A stretch of 37,996 bases of DNA from Caenispirillum bisanense (lineage in GTDB: Bacteria; Pseudomonadota; Alphaproteobacteria; Reyranellales; Reyranellaceae), in the NCBI GenBank assembly GCA_945878895.1, contig CAMDVZ010000004.1:1-37996 (forward strand). The letters run 5' to 3'. Shown here in pieces: positions 18,538 to 27,878 of this stretch. The stretch's first letter is position 1, and each line of letters opens with the position of its first letter. The translations under genes and the position numbers were made by a program. The notes under the pieces were generated by a model. That model had not been told where the DNA came from, made no database searches, and saw only the letters and a program-made list of their open reading frames with translations.

Positions 18538-19488
18538 ATGCAGACCACCACCATCACGCCCATCATCAGGGAACTCGCGAGCGGCCTGCAGTTCCCGGAA
18601 GGCCCCGTCGCCATGCCCGACGGCTCGGTGCTGCTGGTCGAGATCCGCCGCCAGACGCTGACCCGCGTCGCGGCCGACGGCAAGGTCAGCGTCGTCGCCA
18701 ATCTCGGCGGCGGTCCCAACGGGGCGGCGATGGGACCCGGCGGCAAGATCTACGTCACCAACAACGGCGGCTTCGACTGGATCACGCTGCCCGACGGCCA
18801 CATGTTTCCCGGCACGACGCCGGCCAGCTACAAGGGCGGCTCGATCCAGGTGGTCGATCCGGAGACCGGCAAGTTCGAGACCCTCTACGACTCGTGCGAG
18901 GGCAAGAAGCTGAACGGCCCCAACGATCTGGTGTTCGACGACGCCGGCGGCTTCTGGTTCACCGACCTCGGCAAGACGCGCGCCCGCGACAACGACCGCG
19001 GCGCGGTCTACTACGCGAAGGCGGATGGGTCGAAGATCGAGGAAAAGATTTTCCCGCTGGAGCGCCCCAACGGCTGCGGCCTGTCGCCCGACGGCAAGTG
19101 GCTCTACGTCGTGGAAACCCCCACCGCGCGCTGCTGGGCGTTCGAACTGTCGGGGCCGGGCGAGATCAAGTCCGCCAACGGCGCCTATCGCGGCGAAAAG
19201 GGCAAAGTGGTAACGGGCCTCGGCGGCTACCAGATGTTCGATTCGCTGGCCGTCGATTCGGCCGGACACGTCTGCGTCGCCACCCTGATCACCGGCGCCG
19301 TCAGCGACATCTGGCCCGACGGCAGCCGCGTCGACCAGTACAAGCTGCCCGACCCGATGGTCACCAACGTCTGCTTCGGCGGCCAGGACCTGCGCACCGC
19401 CTACGCGACGCTGTCGATCACCGGCAAACTGGTGTCGTTCGAATGGCCGCGCCCGGGTCTGGCGCTCGAGTATCTGAACAAGCGCTGA
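18538..19488 (+). CDS. SMP-30/gluconolactonase/LRE family beta-propeller protein
   Basis: LQFPEGPVAMPDGSVLLVEIRRQTLTRV, GPNGAAMGPGGKIYVTNNGG, LNGPNDLVFDDAGGFWFTDLGKTRARDNDRG, ERPNGCGLSPDGKWLYVVET. ATG at 18538. Confidence 0.9.
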   Translation: MQTTTITPIIRELASGLQFPEGPVAMPDGSVLLVEIRRQTLTRVAADGKVSVVANLGGGPNGAAMGPGGKIYVTNNGGFDWITLPDGHMFPGTTPASYKGGSIQVVDPETGKFETLYDSCEGKKLNGPNDLVFDDAGGFWFTDLGKTRARDNDRGAVYYAKADGSKIEEKIFPLERPNGCGLSPDGKWLYVVETPTARCWAFELSGPGEIKSANGAYRGEKGKVVTGLGGYQMFDSLAVDSAGHVCVATLITGAVSDIWPDGSRVDQYKLPDPMVTNVCFGGQDLRTAYATLSITGKLVSFEWPRPGLALEYLNKR

Positions 19489-19494
19489 GCCAAC

Positions 19495-19525
19495 GACGAC
19501 GGCGGTACGTCGCGCCGCCGTCGTC
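19495..19525. terminator. Hairpin between convergent genes (candidate bidirectional terminator)
   Basis: GACGACGGCGG (19495-19505) / CCGCCGTCGTC (19515-19525), perfect 11-bp stem, 9-nt loop, between SMP-30 stop and malonyl-CoA decarboxylase stop; no clear T-tract. Confidence 0.65.
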
Positions 19526-19528
19526 CGC

Positions 19529-20935
19529 TCACCCCTTCGCGAGCTTGCGCACCGCCGCCGAGGCGGCGATGGCGCCGCCGGCATAGGCCTCGTGGTTGGC
19601 CTCGACCTCGTCGAGCTTGTAGAGGTAGTTGACCATCAGCCCGTGGGATTGTTCGAGCCCGTTGGCGCTCGTATCGCCCAGCCAGTTGAGCCGCTCCACC
19701 CGCGCGCCGTTGCTGAGATGGAAGTGCGCCACGCGATCGAGCGCGCGACCATCGCGGGTCTCGCGGCCGAGATAGCGCGCGGCCAGTCTGGTCAGGACCG
19801 GTCGTAGCGCAGCCTGGAGGGCGATGTCCTCGTGCCAGCCGGGGCGGTCCAGCAGGGTCCGCGTCATCGACGGATCGTCGGCGGTACAGTAGCCGCGCAA
19901 GGACTCGCGCTCCGCGTCCGCAAGCAACCCGTCGCTCTCGGCGGCGATGGCTTTGTCGAGCCAAACACGGAAGCCCGGCATCGGCGAGAGCGTCGCGAAG
20001 ATTTTCAGGTTCGGCAACTCGGCCTGGAGTTCGGCGGCCACCCGCTTGATCAGGAAGTTGCCGAAGCTGACGCCGGCCAGCCCGTCCTGGCAGTTCGAGA
20101 TCGAATAGAAGATCGCGGTATCGGCGGTGGCGGGATCGCGCGTCGGCGCCCTGGGATCGAGCAGCCGGCGCACGTCGCCCGCCATGCCGTCGACCAGCGC
20201 CACCTCGACGAAAATCAGCGGCTCCTCGGGCATGCGGGGATGAAAGAACGCGAAGCAGCGTCGGTCGGAATCGAGCCGGTTCTTGAGGTCGCGCCACGAG
20301 CGGATGGCGTGCACCGCCTCGTAGGCGACCAGCTTCTCCAGCAGCGATGCCGGCGCGTTCCAGTCGATGCGCGCCAGATCGAGGAAGCCGACGTCGAACC
20401 ACGTCGCCAGCACGCCGCGCAAACCGTCGGCCAGGGCCGCCACGGCCGGTTCCCTGCGACCGAGCCGCAGCAACTCGCCGCGCAGGTCGACGACGAATTT
20501 TACCCCCTGCGGCAAGCCCACGAACTGGGCCAGCAGGCGCACGGCCGGCGGCTCCAGCGCCTGGCGCAGTCCATTGGCGGCGGCGACGCGCGCGGCCGTG
20601 TCGGCTGCGGCCTCGCTCCAGCGGGCGACGGCGTGGTCGACGGCGGCCGCGGACAGGCCGTAGTCTCGCGCCAGCGTCAGCAGGAACCGCGCTCGTCCGG
20701 CCGCCGACAGCCCGAGATAGGCGCGCCCGAGATCGGCCGCGCGGGCACGCATCGCCGTCTCGCCGCCGGGTCCGGACAGACAAGCGTCGATCCGCGCCTT
20801 CAGACGCGGAATATCCTCGTCGGGCAGATCGGGGCGGAACGGCGCGTCCGGCGCGCCACGCCCAGCGACGTCGCGAAAGGCGCGCGCGACGCGATCGAGG
20901 GCGCGGTCGATGACGCGCGATAGCGGCAAAGCCAT
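19529..20935 (-). CDS. Malonyl-CoA decarboxylase
   Basis: 468 aa; RCFAFFHPRMPEEPLIFVEVALVDGMAGDVRRLL, TAIFYSISNCQDGLAGVSFGNFLIKRV, FATLSPMPGFRVWL, YLGRETRDGRALDRVAHFHLSNGARVERLNWLGD. Confidence 0.93.
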   Translation of the reverse strand: MALPLSRVIDRALDRVARAFRDVAGRGAPDAPFRPDLPDEDIPRLKARIDACLSGPGGETAMRARAADLGRAYLGLSAAGRARFLLTLARDYGLSAAAVDHAVARWSEAAADTAARVAAANGLRQALEPPAVRLLAQFVGLPQGVKFVVDLRGELLRLGRREPAVAALADGLRGVLATWFDVGFLDLARIDWNAPASLLEKLVAYEAVHAIRSWRDLKNRLDSDRRCFAFFHPRMPEEPLIFVEVALVDGMAGDVRRLLDPRAPTRDPATADTAIFYSISNCQDGLAGVSFGNFLIKRVAAELQAELPNLKIFATLSPMPGFRVWLDKAIAAESDGLLADAERESLRGYCTADDPSMTRTLLDRPGWHEDIALQAALRPVLTRLAARYLGRETRDGRALDRVAHFHLSNGARVERLNWLGDTSANGLEQSHGLMVNYLYKLDEVEANHEAYAGGAIAASAAVRKLAKG

Positions 20936-21138
20936 GGTCGAACTCCTTCGCGCCAGTATCGCTCAGGAAGCGTGCCATTGTCGTGGCCGTGTACGCGAGG
21001 CTGCGGCCCCTTCGCTGGTCCATGCATGGCGCCGATGCCGCCAGCGCCGGGCCTGCGGCTTCGACTCGTCATCCGCCCGGTGATATGCAGCGACCATCGA
21101 CGAAATCGGGCGCGAGGCGCCAATCCGGGAGAACCAGC

Positions 21139-22341
21139 ATGACCGACGCCTTCATCTGCGACACGGTTCGCACGCCGTTCGGCCGCTACAATGGCGGCCT
21201 CGCGCCGATGCGCGTCGACGACCTCGCGGCGCTGCCGATGAAGGCGCTGCTGGAGCGCAACAAGGAAGTCGACTGGGGGGCGGTCGACGACATCGTCTAT
21301 GGTTGCGTCAACCAGGCGGGCGAAGACAACCGCAACGTCGCGCGCATGGCCGGCCTGCTGGCCGGCCTGCCGATCGAGGTCGGCGGCGCGACCGTCAACC
21401 GCCTGTGCGGCTCGGGCATCGAGGCCGCCGGCATGGCCGCGCGCGCCATCCGCACCGGCGACGCACAGCTGATGATCGCGGGCGGCGTCGAGGGCATGAC
21501 GCGGGCACCCTACGTGATGGCCAAACCGGAAGCCGGCTTCGATCGCTCGATGAAGCTGGAAGACACCGTGATCGGCTGGCGCTTCGTCAATCCCGCCATG
21601 AAGGCCCGCTATGGCGTCGACGCCATGGGACAGACCGCCGAGAACGTCGCCCAGGAACACCAGATCAGCCGCGTCGACCAGGACGCTTTCGCCTATCGCA
21701 GCCAGCAACGCTGCAAGAAGGCGAGCGAGGCCGGCTTCTTCAAGCGGGAACTGATTTCGGTCACCGTGAAGAAGGGCAAGACCGAGAGCGTGATCTCGGC
21801 CGACGAGCATCCGCGCTTCGACACCACGATGGAAGGCCTGAGCAAGCTGCCGGCTGCCTTCCGCGACGGCGGTTCGGTGACGGCGGGCAATTCCTCGGGC
21901 ATCAACGACGGCGCCTGCGCCATGCTGATCGCGTCGGCAAAAGCCGCCGCCGCCAACGGCCTGAAGCCGCGCGCCCGCATCCTCTCGACCGCCGCGGCCG
22001 GCGTGCCGCCGCGCGTGATGGGCATCGGCCCGGTGCCGGCCGCCCGCAAGGCGCTGGAGATCGCCGGCCTCAAGATCACCGACATGGACGTGGTCGAACT
22101 GAACGAAGCCTTCGCCGCCCAGGGTCTGGCGGTGATGCGCCAGCTCGGCCTCGCCGACGATGCCGAGCACGTCAACGCCAACGGCGGCGCCATCGCGCTC
22201 GGCCATCCGCTGGGCGCCAGCGGCGGCCGCCTGATCATGACGGCGCTGAACCAGCTCGAGGTCACCGGCGGCCGCTACGCGCTCTGCACCATGTGCATCG
22301 GCGTCGGCCAGGGCATCGCGATGGTGATCGAACGCGTCTGA
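21139..22341 (+). CDS. Acetyl-CoA acyltransferase / 3-oxoadipyl-CoA thiolase-like
   Basis: RTPFGRYNGGLAPMRVDDLAA, VNRLCGSGIEAAGMAARAI, ELNEAFAAQGLAVMRQLGL, NANGGAIALGHPLGASGGRLIMTAL, CIGVGQGIAMVIERV. ATG at 21139. Confidence 0.92.
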   Translation: MTDAFICDTVRTPFGRYNGGLAPMRVDDLAALPMKALLERNKEVDWGAVDDIVYGCVNQAGEDNRNVARMAGLLAGLPIEVGGATVNRLCGSGIEAAGMAARAIRTGDAQLMIAGGVEGMTRAPYVMAKPEAGFDRSMKLEDTVIGWRFVNPAMKARYGVDAMGQTAENVAQEHQISRVDQDAFAYRSQQRCKKASEAGFFKRELISVTVKKGKTESVISADEHPRFDTTMEGLSKLPAAFRDGGSVTAGNSSGINDGACAMLIASAKAAAANGLKPRARILSTAAAGVPPRVMGIGPVPAARKALEIAGLKITDMDVVELNEAFAAQGLAVMRQLGLADDAEHVNANGGAIALGHPLGASGGRLIMTALNQLEVTGGRYALCTMCIGVGQGIAMVIERV

Positions 22342-22367
22342 GCGCCTCTCCGCCGGACCGACCCGAA

Positions 22368-22395
22368 GGGGCGCCGCGCGGCGCCCCATTTTCGC
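22368..22395 (+). terminator. Rho-independent terminator downstream of thiolase
   Basis: GGGGCGCCGCGCGGCGCCCC (22368-22387), perfect 8-bp stem with GCGC loop, followed by ATTTTCGC. Confidence 0.78.
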
Positions 22396-22446
22396 AGGTC
22401 TCCGCCGTCGCGTGCATCGCGTCCGCGCCCCGACTATTCTCCGCCC

Positions 22447-23751
22447 ATGTCCAGAACCATCGCCATCGTCGGCGCCGGACCGTCGGGGTTCTACGCCCTC
22501 GACGGCCTGACCCGCGCCCTGCCCGACGCGCGGATCGACCTGATCGACCGTCTGCCGACGCCCTATGGCCTCGCGCGCTTCGGCGTCGCGCCCGATCACC
22601 AGGGCACCAAGGCGGTGACGCGCCAGTTCGATCGCTTGCTGGCGAAACCCGGCGTGCGCTTTCTCGGCGGCGTCGAGATCGGCCGCGACGTATCCCTCGC
22701 AGAACTGCGCGGCCTCTACGACGCGGTCCTGATCGCCAGCGGCTGTCCGCGCGACCGCAAACTCGGCATTCCGGGAGAAGACCTGCGCGGCGTCCATGGT
22801 TCGGCCGCCTTCACGGCGTGGTTCAACGGTCATCCCGATTTGGCCGATCTGGCGCCGCCGTTGGCCGACGCGCGGTCGATCGCCGTGATCGGCAACGGCA
22901 ACGTCGCCATCGACGTCGCCCGCGTGTTGGCGAAGACGGCCGACGAGATGGCGAAATCCGACATCGCGCCGCATGCATCCGCGCTGATCGCGGGGGCCGA
23001 TATCGTCGCCATCGGAATGCATGGTCGACGTGGCCCGGCCGAGGCGAGCTTCACCAACAACGAACTGGCCGAGCTTGGCCGCCTGCACGACCGGGCGCCG
23101 GTCGTGGCGGCCGCCGATCTCGAGGGCGTCGCGCCATCCGATGCCGATCCGACCCCCGAGCGCCTGCGCAAGCAGAAGAACATCGACATCCTGCGCGGCT
23201 TCGCGAGCGGCGCACCGAGCGACCGCAAGCGCGCCCTGTCGTTCGGTTTCCACCACACGCCGGTCGCCCTGCACGGCGTCGAGGGCCGCGTGCGCGAGCT
23301 CGAACTGGCCGACACGCGCGATCCGTCCCGGCGCCGACGGATCGCCGCCGATCTCGTCGTCACCTGCATCGGCTACGATTTCGACGGCCCGCCGGGCCTG
23401 CCGCTCGACCGCGGCCGCCTCGCCAACGACGAGGGCCGCGTGCGCGGTCTGTCCGGCGTCTACGTCGTTGGGTGGGCCAAACGCGGCCCCAGCGGCACCA
23501 TCCCGACCAACCGCGCCGACTCGCTGGCGGTGGCGGAAAGACTGGTCGCCGACCTCGCGACGGCGGGTTCGTCGGAGCCCGGCCCCGCAGCGCTCGACGC
23601 GCTACTCGCGGCGCGCGGCGTCGTGGTCACCGACACCGCCGGCTGGCGCCGGATCGAGATGGCGGAGAACGCGGGCGGCCTCGCGGAAGGCCGGCCGCGC
23701 GTGAAGCTGGCGACGTGGGACGCCTTGCGCGCGACGGCTAGTCCAGCCTGA
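22447..23751 (+). CDS. Adrenodoxin-reductase-like ferredoxin--NADP reductase / FAD-dependent oxidoreductase
   Basis: IAIVGAGPSGFYALDGLTRALPDARIDLIDRLPTPYGLARFGVAPDHQGTK, VIGNGNVAIDVARVL, VYVVGWAKRGPSGTIPTNRADS, as in FprA/FdxR family. Confidence 0.9.
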   Translation: MSRTIAIVGAGPSGFYALDGLTRALPDARIDLIDRLPTPYGLARFGVAPDHQGTKAVTRQFDRLLAKPGVRFLGGVEIGRDVSLAELRGLYDAVLIASGCPRDRKLGIPGEDLRGVHGSAAFTAWFNGHPDLADLAPPLADARSIAVIGNGNVAIDVARVLAKTADEMAKSDIAPHASALIAGADIVAIGMHGRRGPAEASFTNNELAELGRLHDRAPVVAAADLEGVAPSDADPTPERLRKQKNIDILRGFASGAPSDRKRALSFGFHHTPVALHGVEGRVRELELADTRDPSRRRRIAADLVVTCIGYDFDGPPGLPLDRGRLANDEGRVRGLSGVYVVGWAKRGPSGTIPTNRADSLAVAERLVADLATAGSSEPGPAALDALLAARGVVVTDTAGWRRIEMAENAGGLAEGRPRVKLATWDALRATASPA

Positions 23752-24553
23752 CCGCCCAGCCCTTCAACGCTTCCGAGCTCGGCGGATAGCGGTCCATCAC
23801 GCGGGCGTCGTGGCCGGGCACGACCATGTCGAGGCGGCCGTCGGCGAGCTTCTTGAGCTTGTCGTAGCCGGCCAGCATGTCGGCCACGTTGTAGACGATG
23901 GCGAAGAGTTTATCCTCCTCGACGCCCCAGTAGTAATGCGCGGCGTCCGAGGCCAGCACCAGCCAGCCATTGCGGGTCCACACGCGCACCGACTGGATGC
24001 CCGCGGTGTGGCCGCCGATGTGATGCACGCTGAGGCCGGGCACGAGTTCCTCGTCGCCGTCGTGGAACACCACGCGATCGCCGTAGAGATGGCGCACCAT
24101 GGCGACGACTTCCTCGACCTCGTAGGCATGCCGGAACGGCTTCTTCGCCATGTGCCGGCCGGTGGCGAAATTCATCTCCTTGTCCTGGAGATGGTAGCGG
24201 GCGTTGGGGAACATCGCCCAGCCACCGACATGGTCGTAGTGCAGATGCGTGACGATCACGTCCTCGACCTTGGCGGCGTCGACGCCGAGATCGGCCAGCG
24301 TCAGCGCCGGGCTGCGCATCAGCTTGCGGCCGCGCTTGCCGCCGACCTCCTCGCTGAAGCCGGTGTCGATCACGAAAGGCTTGCCGCCGATCAGCCGCTT
24401 GCCGTCCTCGCCGAGCGGAATCGCGACCCAGACGAAATAGTCCATGGGATGATCGCCGTCGTGCGGATCGGCCATGATCTGCACCTCGTAACCCTTGCGC
24501 GGCAGATGGCCATATTTGCAGGCATGGACTTCGTAGGTCGGCGGCTTGGTCAT
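23738..24553 (-). CDS. Metallo-beta-lactamase fold hydrolase, N-acyl homoserine lactonase-like
   Basis: VIVTHLHYDHVGGWAMFPNARYHLQDKEM, LSVHHIGGHTAGIQSVRVWTRNGWLVLASDAAHYY; HxHxDH motif. Stop overlaps the preceding convergent CDS by 14 nt. Confidence 0.88.
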   Translation of the reverse strand: MTKPPTYEVHACKYGHLPRKGYEVQIMADPHDGDHPMDYFVWVAIPLGEDGKRLIGGKPFVIDTGFSEEVGGKRGRKLMRSPALTLADLGVDAAKVEDVIVTHLHYDHVGGWAMFPNARYHLQDKEMNFATGRHMAKKPFRHAYEVEEVVAMVRHLYGDRVVFHDGDEELVPGLSVHHIGGHTAGIQSVRVWTRNGWLVLASDAAHYYWGVEEDKLFAIVYNVADMLAGYDKLKKLADGRLDMVVPGHDARVMDRYPPSSEALKGWAVRLD

Positions 24554-24772
24554 GATCTCTCCGGGCTGTCGCATTCGTGGCGGCAATCATTGTCGAGGCG
24601 GCGGCGGCGGGCAACAGCGGCGTTCGGCACGGGCTGACGGGCGGACCGGAATGTGTTACGATTCATCCCATGATCGACATCGATCTCCTCGCGCGGCGAA
24701 TTCGGCGCCCGGCTCCCATGGGAGTCCGGGTCGCGCGCCTTTTCGCCTTTGAATCGTTCGAGGAATCCGTCG

Positions 24773-25045
24773 ATGTCCACCGCCGCCGCCCGGCCGGCTG
24801 AAGCCGAAACCCGCTCCCGCCATCGATTTTCGCTGCTGGCGGATCCAGCGCCCGACGTGTTGTCGCGCGCGCTGGCGTTTTTCGCCAAGCGCTGCGTGAC
24901 GCCCGCGTTGGTCCTCGCCCGCGTCGAGAACGACACCTTGCGCGTCGACATCGAGACCCGCGATCTCGACGACGAGGTCGCCGACCACGTCGCGCTGTGT
25001 CTGGCGCAGATCGTCGGCGTGCGCGAGGCCGGTCTGGACCGGTAA
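24773..25045 (+). CDS. Small ACT-like domain protein (function unknown)
   Basis: 90 aa; DPAPDVLSRALAFFAKRCVTPALVLARVENDTLRVDIETRDLDDEVADHVALCLAQIVGVREA resembles the ACT fold of acetolactate synthase small subunits. Confidence 0.6.
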   Translation: MSTAAARPAEAETRSRHRFSLLADPAPDVLSRALAFFAKRCVTPALVLARVENDTLRVDIETRDLDDEVADHVALCLAQIVGVREAGLDR

Positions 25046-25048
25046 CGC

Positions 25049-25972
25049 TCAGGCGGCGGCGCGGTCCGCCAGCGCGCGCTGGCGCGGCACGGTGCGCAGA
25101 TGGCCGCCGAGCGAGGCGCCGGGGATGGTGGCGAGTCCGTCGCAGGCGATCAGCAGGCGCGAGAGGTCGACGCCGGTCGCCACGCCCATGTTCTCGAACG
25201 CGAACACCAGATCCTCGGTCGCGGTGTTGCCGGTGGCGCCGGGCGCGAAGGGGCAGCCGCCGAGCCCCGCCGCCGAGGAGTCGAACACGCGGATGCCGGC
25301 TTGCCAGGCCGCCAGCGCGTTGGCGACGCCGAGGCCGTAGGTGTCGTGGCCGTGGAAGGCGAAGGTCAGCGATTCGTCGTCGAAACGCTCGACCGCACCC
25401 GTGCAGAGATCGGCGATCTGGTCGGGAAAAGCGCGGCCGGTCGAATCGCACAGGCCGATCTCGCAGAACGGCAGCAGCGACACGACCTTGTCGAGCACCC
25501 GGTAGACCTTGTCGGGCGCCGTGCGGCCCAAGGTCGGGCAATCGAACGAGGTCGCCAGGTTGAAACGCCAGTTGATCTCGAGGTCCGACAAGGCCTCGAC
25601 GGCGCGCGCGAAATCGGCCAGCGATTCATCGACCGTGCGGTTGACGTTGGACTTGTTGTGCCACTCGGACGCCGAGATCACCCAGACGATCTCGCGCACC
25701 CCGGCATCGACCGCGAGGCGGGCGCCCTTCTCGTTGGGCACCAGCACCGACAGGCGCGTGCCCGGTCGCGCGCCGATGGCCTTCACGACCTCGCGCGTGT
25801 CGGCGAGCTGCGGAATGGCTTTCGGGCTGACGAAGGAGCCGATCTCCATCCGCCGCAGGCCGGTGCCGAGCAGCGCCTGGACGTGCGCGATCTTCGTCGC
25901 CGTCGGGATGAAGGGGCCGATTGGCTGGAAGCCGTCGCGCGGCGCCACCTCGACGATCTGGACGTCGCTCAT
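25049..25972 (-). CDS. Hydroxymethylglutaryl-CoA lyase family protein
   Basis: VEVAPRDGFQPIGPFIPTATKIAHVQALLGTGLRRMEIGSFVSPKAIPQLADT, LCDSTGRAFPDQI, FAFHGHDTYGLGVANALAAWQAGIRVFDSSAAGLGGCPFAPGATGNTATEDLVF. Confidence 0.92.
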   Translation of the reverse strand: MSDVQIVEVAPRDGFQPIGPFIPTATKIAHVQALLGTGLRRMEIGSFVSPKAIPQLADTREVVKAIGARPGTRLSVLVPNEKGARLAVDAGVREIVWVISASEWHNKSNVNRTVDESLADFARAVEALSDLEINWRFNLATSFDCPTLGRTAPDKVYRVLDKVVSLLPFCEIGLCDSTGRAFPDQIADLCTGAVERFDDESLTFAFHGHDTYGLGVANALAAWQAGIRVFDSSAAGLGGCPFAPGATGNTATEDLVFAFENMGVATGVDLSRLLIACDGLATIPGASLGGHLRTVPRQRALADRAAA

Positions 25973-27198
25973 ATCGCTTTCTCCTCGCGCAGCGTCTGGA
26001 TCTCGCCTGCGGCGAGTCCGAGCAGGCCGCCATAGATGTCGTCGTTGTGCGCTCCCACCGCCGGCCCCGGCCAGCGGATGGCGCCCGCGCCGCCCGGACC
26101 ATCGAAACGCGGCACGATGCCGGGATGCAGGACGGGTCCAAGCAGCGGATCCTCGACCCGGCGCACGAAATCGCGCGCCGCGAACTGCCGGTCCTCGGCC
26201 GCGTCCTTGACCGTGTAGACGCGCGAGGCGGGAATGTCGGCCACCGCCAGTTTCGCTTCCGCCTCGCCGACGTCGAGCGTGGCGACCCAGTCACCGATCA
26301 GGCCATCGAGTTCGCGGGCGTGGGCGCAGCGCGCGCCGTTGTCGCGGAAGCGGGCTTCGCTCGCGAGCGCCGGCGCGCCCATCAGCTCGCACAGTTTACG
26401 GAACAGCGGATCGGAGTTGGCCGCAATCAGGAGCCACGCGCCGTCGCGACTGCGGTACGCATTGCTCGGCGCGTTGGTCGGCAGCGTCGAACCGGTCGGC
26501 TGGCGCACGGTGCCCAGCGCGCCGTATTCGGTCAGGCAGCCTTCGAGCAGGCTGAAAACGGACTCCGTCAGGGCCGCGTCGACGCTCCGCCCGGAGCCAC
26601 CGAATCGCGCCTTGCGCCAGAGTGCCGCCATCAACCCGAACGCGGCATAGAGCGCCGTCACGCTGTCGCCCAGCGACACGCCCGTCCGCACCGGCGGCAG
26701 GTCGGTCATGCCCGGCGGATAGGCCGTCAGATGACGGATGCCGCCCATCGCCTCGCCGATCACGCCGAAGGCGGCGCGGTCGCGGTAGGGTCCGTCCTGG
26801 CCGAATCCTGAAATGTGCACGACCATCAGGTCGGGATTGGCCGAGCGCAACGTGTCGTCGTCGAAGCCCAGACGCGCCAGCTGGCCTGGCCGGAAATTCT
26901 CGATCACCGCGTCGCAGGCGCGCGCCAGATCGAGCACGATGTCCTTCGCGCGCGCGTGCTTGAGGTCGAGCGTGACGCAGCGCTTGTTGCGGCCATGCAC
27001 CGACCACCACAGCGACTCGCCGTTCAGCCGCTCGCCCCAGCCGCGCACCGGATCGCCCTTGCCCGGCGGCTCAATCTTGATCACGTCGGCACCGAGATCG
27101 GCCAGCAAGCGACCGCAGAAGGGTGCCGCCACGAAGTGCCCGATCTCCAGCACGCGCAGACCCGACAACGGTCCCGCGCTGCTCGCGGCGTCAGACAT
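25969..27198 (-). CDS. CaiB/BaiF family CoA-transferase
   Basis: GLRVLEIGHFVAAPFCGRLLADLGADVIKIEPPGKGDPVRGWGE, RNKRCVTLDLKHARAKDIVLDLARACDAVIENFRPG, HISGFGQDGPYRDRAAFG. Overlaps the lyase start by 4 nt. Confidence 0.94.
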   Translation of the reverse strand: MSDAASSAGPLSGLRVLEIGHFVAAPFCGRLLADLGADVIKIEPPGKGDPVRGWGERLNGESLWWSVHGRNKRCVTLDLKHARAKDIVLDLARACDAVIENFRPGQLARLGFDDDTLRSANPDLMVVHISGFGQDGPYRDRAAFGVIGEAMGGIRHLTAYPPGMTDLPPVRTGVSLGDSVTALYAAFGLMAALWRKARFGGSGRSVDAALTESVFSLLEGCLTEYGALGTVRQPTGSTLPTNAPSNAYRSRDGAWLLIAANSDPLFRKLCELMGAPALASEARFRDNGARCAHARELDGLIGDWVATLDVGEAEAKLAVADIPASRVYTVKDAAEDRQFAARDFVRRVEDPLLGPVLHPGIVPRFDGPGGAGAIRWPGPAVGAHNDDIYGGLLGLAAGEIQTLREEKAI

Positions 27199-27228
27199 CG
27201 CAGGTGAATTGCATATGGCGCCGCCTTT

Positions 27229-27420
27229 CATTCCCCTCTCCCCCGTCATCGGGCCAGGGTATCTACCCATCTCCGTTCGCGCCGAAAATGCATTGTGCCG
27301 CAGCGACTTCTTCCCTTCCCCCGCCGGCGGGGGAAGGGGAGAAGATACTGCGGCGCAGGCTTTTCTCGGCTGGGGTCGAGATGTGTAGATGCCCTCGCGA
27401 AGACGGGGGAGAAGGGCATG
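27229..27420. repeat. ~190-bp imperfect palindromic MITE-like element (family 2)
   Basis: Arms: CATTCCCCTCTCCCCCGTC (from 27229) vs reverse complement of 27402-27420 CATGCCCTTCTCCCCCGTC. Centre CCCTTCCCCCGCC|GGCGGGGGAAGGG is a perfect 26-bp palindrome (27313-27338). Confidence 0.85.
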
Positions 27421-27493
27421 AGAGGCAAAAATGGGCACCAGACGGATATCGGATTGCGCCGGTTGGAGTTCCCGCGCACACGCAATCGCCCTG

Positions 27494-27874
27494 TCAGACA
27501 TCGTAGGTCGAGACCTCGACCAGATTGCCGTCGGGGTCGCGGAAATAGATCGACCGGATCGGCCCCGTGGCGCCGCTGCGCACGACCGGGCCGACCTCGA
27601 TGGCGACGCCACGACTTTCGACGTGCGCCTGCATGTCGGCGAGCGGTCCCGCAGCGATCAAGCACAGATCGCCGGAGCCCGCGGTTGGCCGCAGCGCCAC
27701 CAGCTTCATGTCGCGGCCAACCTCGTGGAGATTGATCTTCTGCCGCCCGAAGCTAAGCGCCTTGCGCCCGTCGCCGAAGCTGATCTCGGCCATGCCGAGC
27801 ACCTCTACGTAGAAGGCGATCGAGGCGTCGATGCTGGCGACGGTCAGCACCAGATGGTCGAGGCGGTCGATCAT
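27494..27874 (-). CDS. VOC (glyoxalase/bleomycin-resistance) family protein
   Basis: MIDRLDHLVLTVASIDASIAFYVEVLGMAEISFGDGRKALSFGRQKINLHEVG ... SIYFRDPDGNLVEVSTY. Confidence 0.93.
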   Translation of the reverse strand: MIDRLDHLVLTVASIDASIAFYVEVLGMAEISFGDGRKALSFGRQKINLHEVGRDMKLVALRPTAGSGDLCLIAAGPLADMQAHVESRGVAIEVGPVVRSGATGPIRSIYFRDPDGNLVEVSTYDV

Positions 27875-27878
27875 CGCG

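Noticed and set aside
19529-20935. Malonate utilisation operon
   Set aside because: Malonyl-CoA decarboxylase is present but no malonyl-CoA synthetase or malonate carrier lies beside it in the window.
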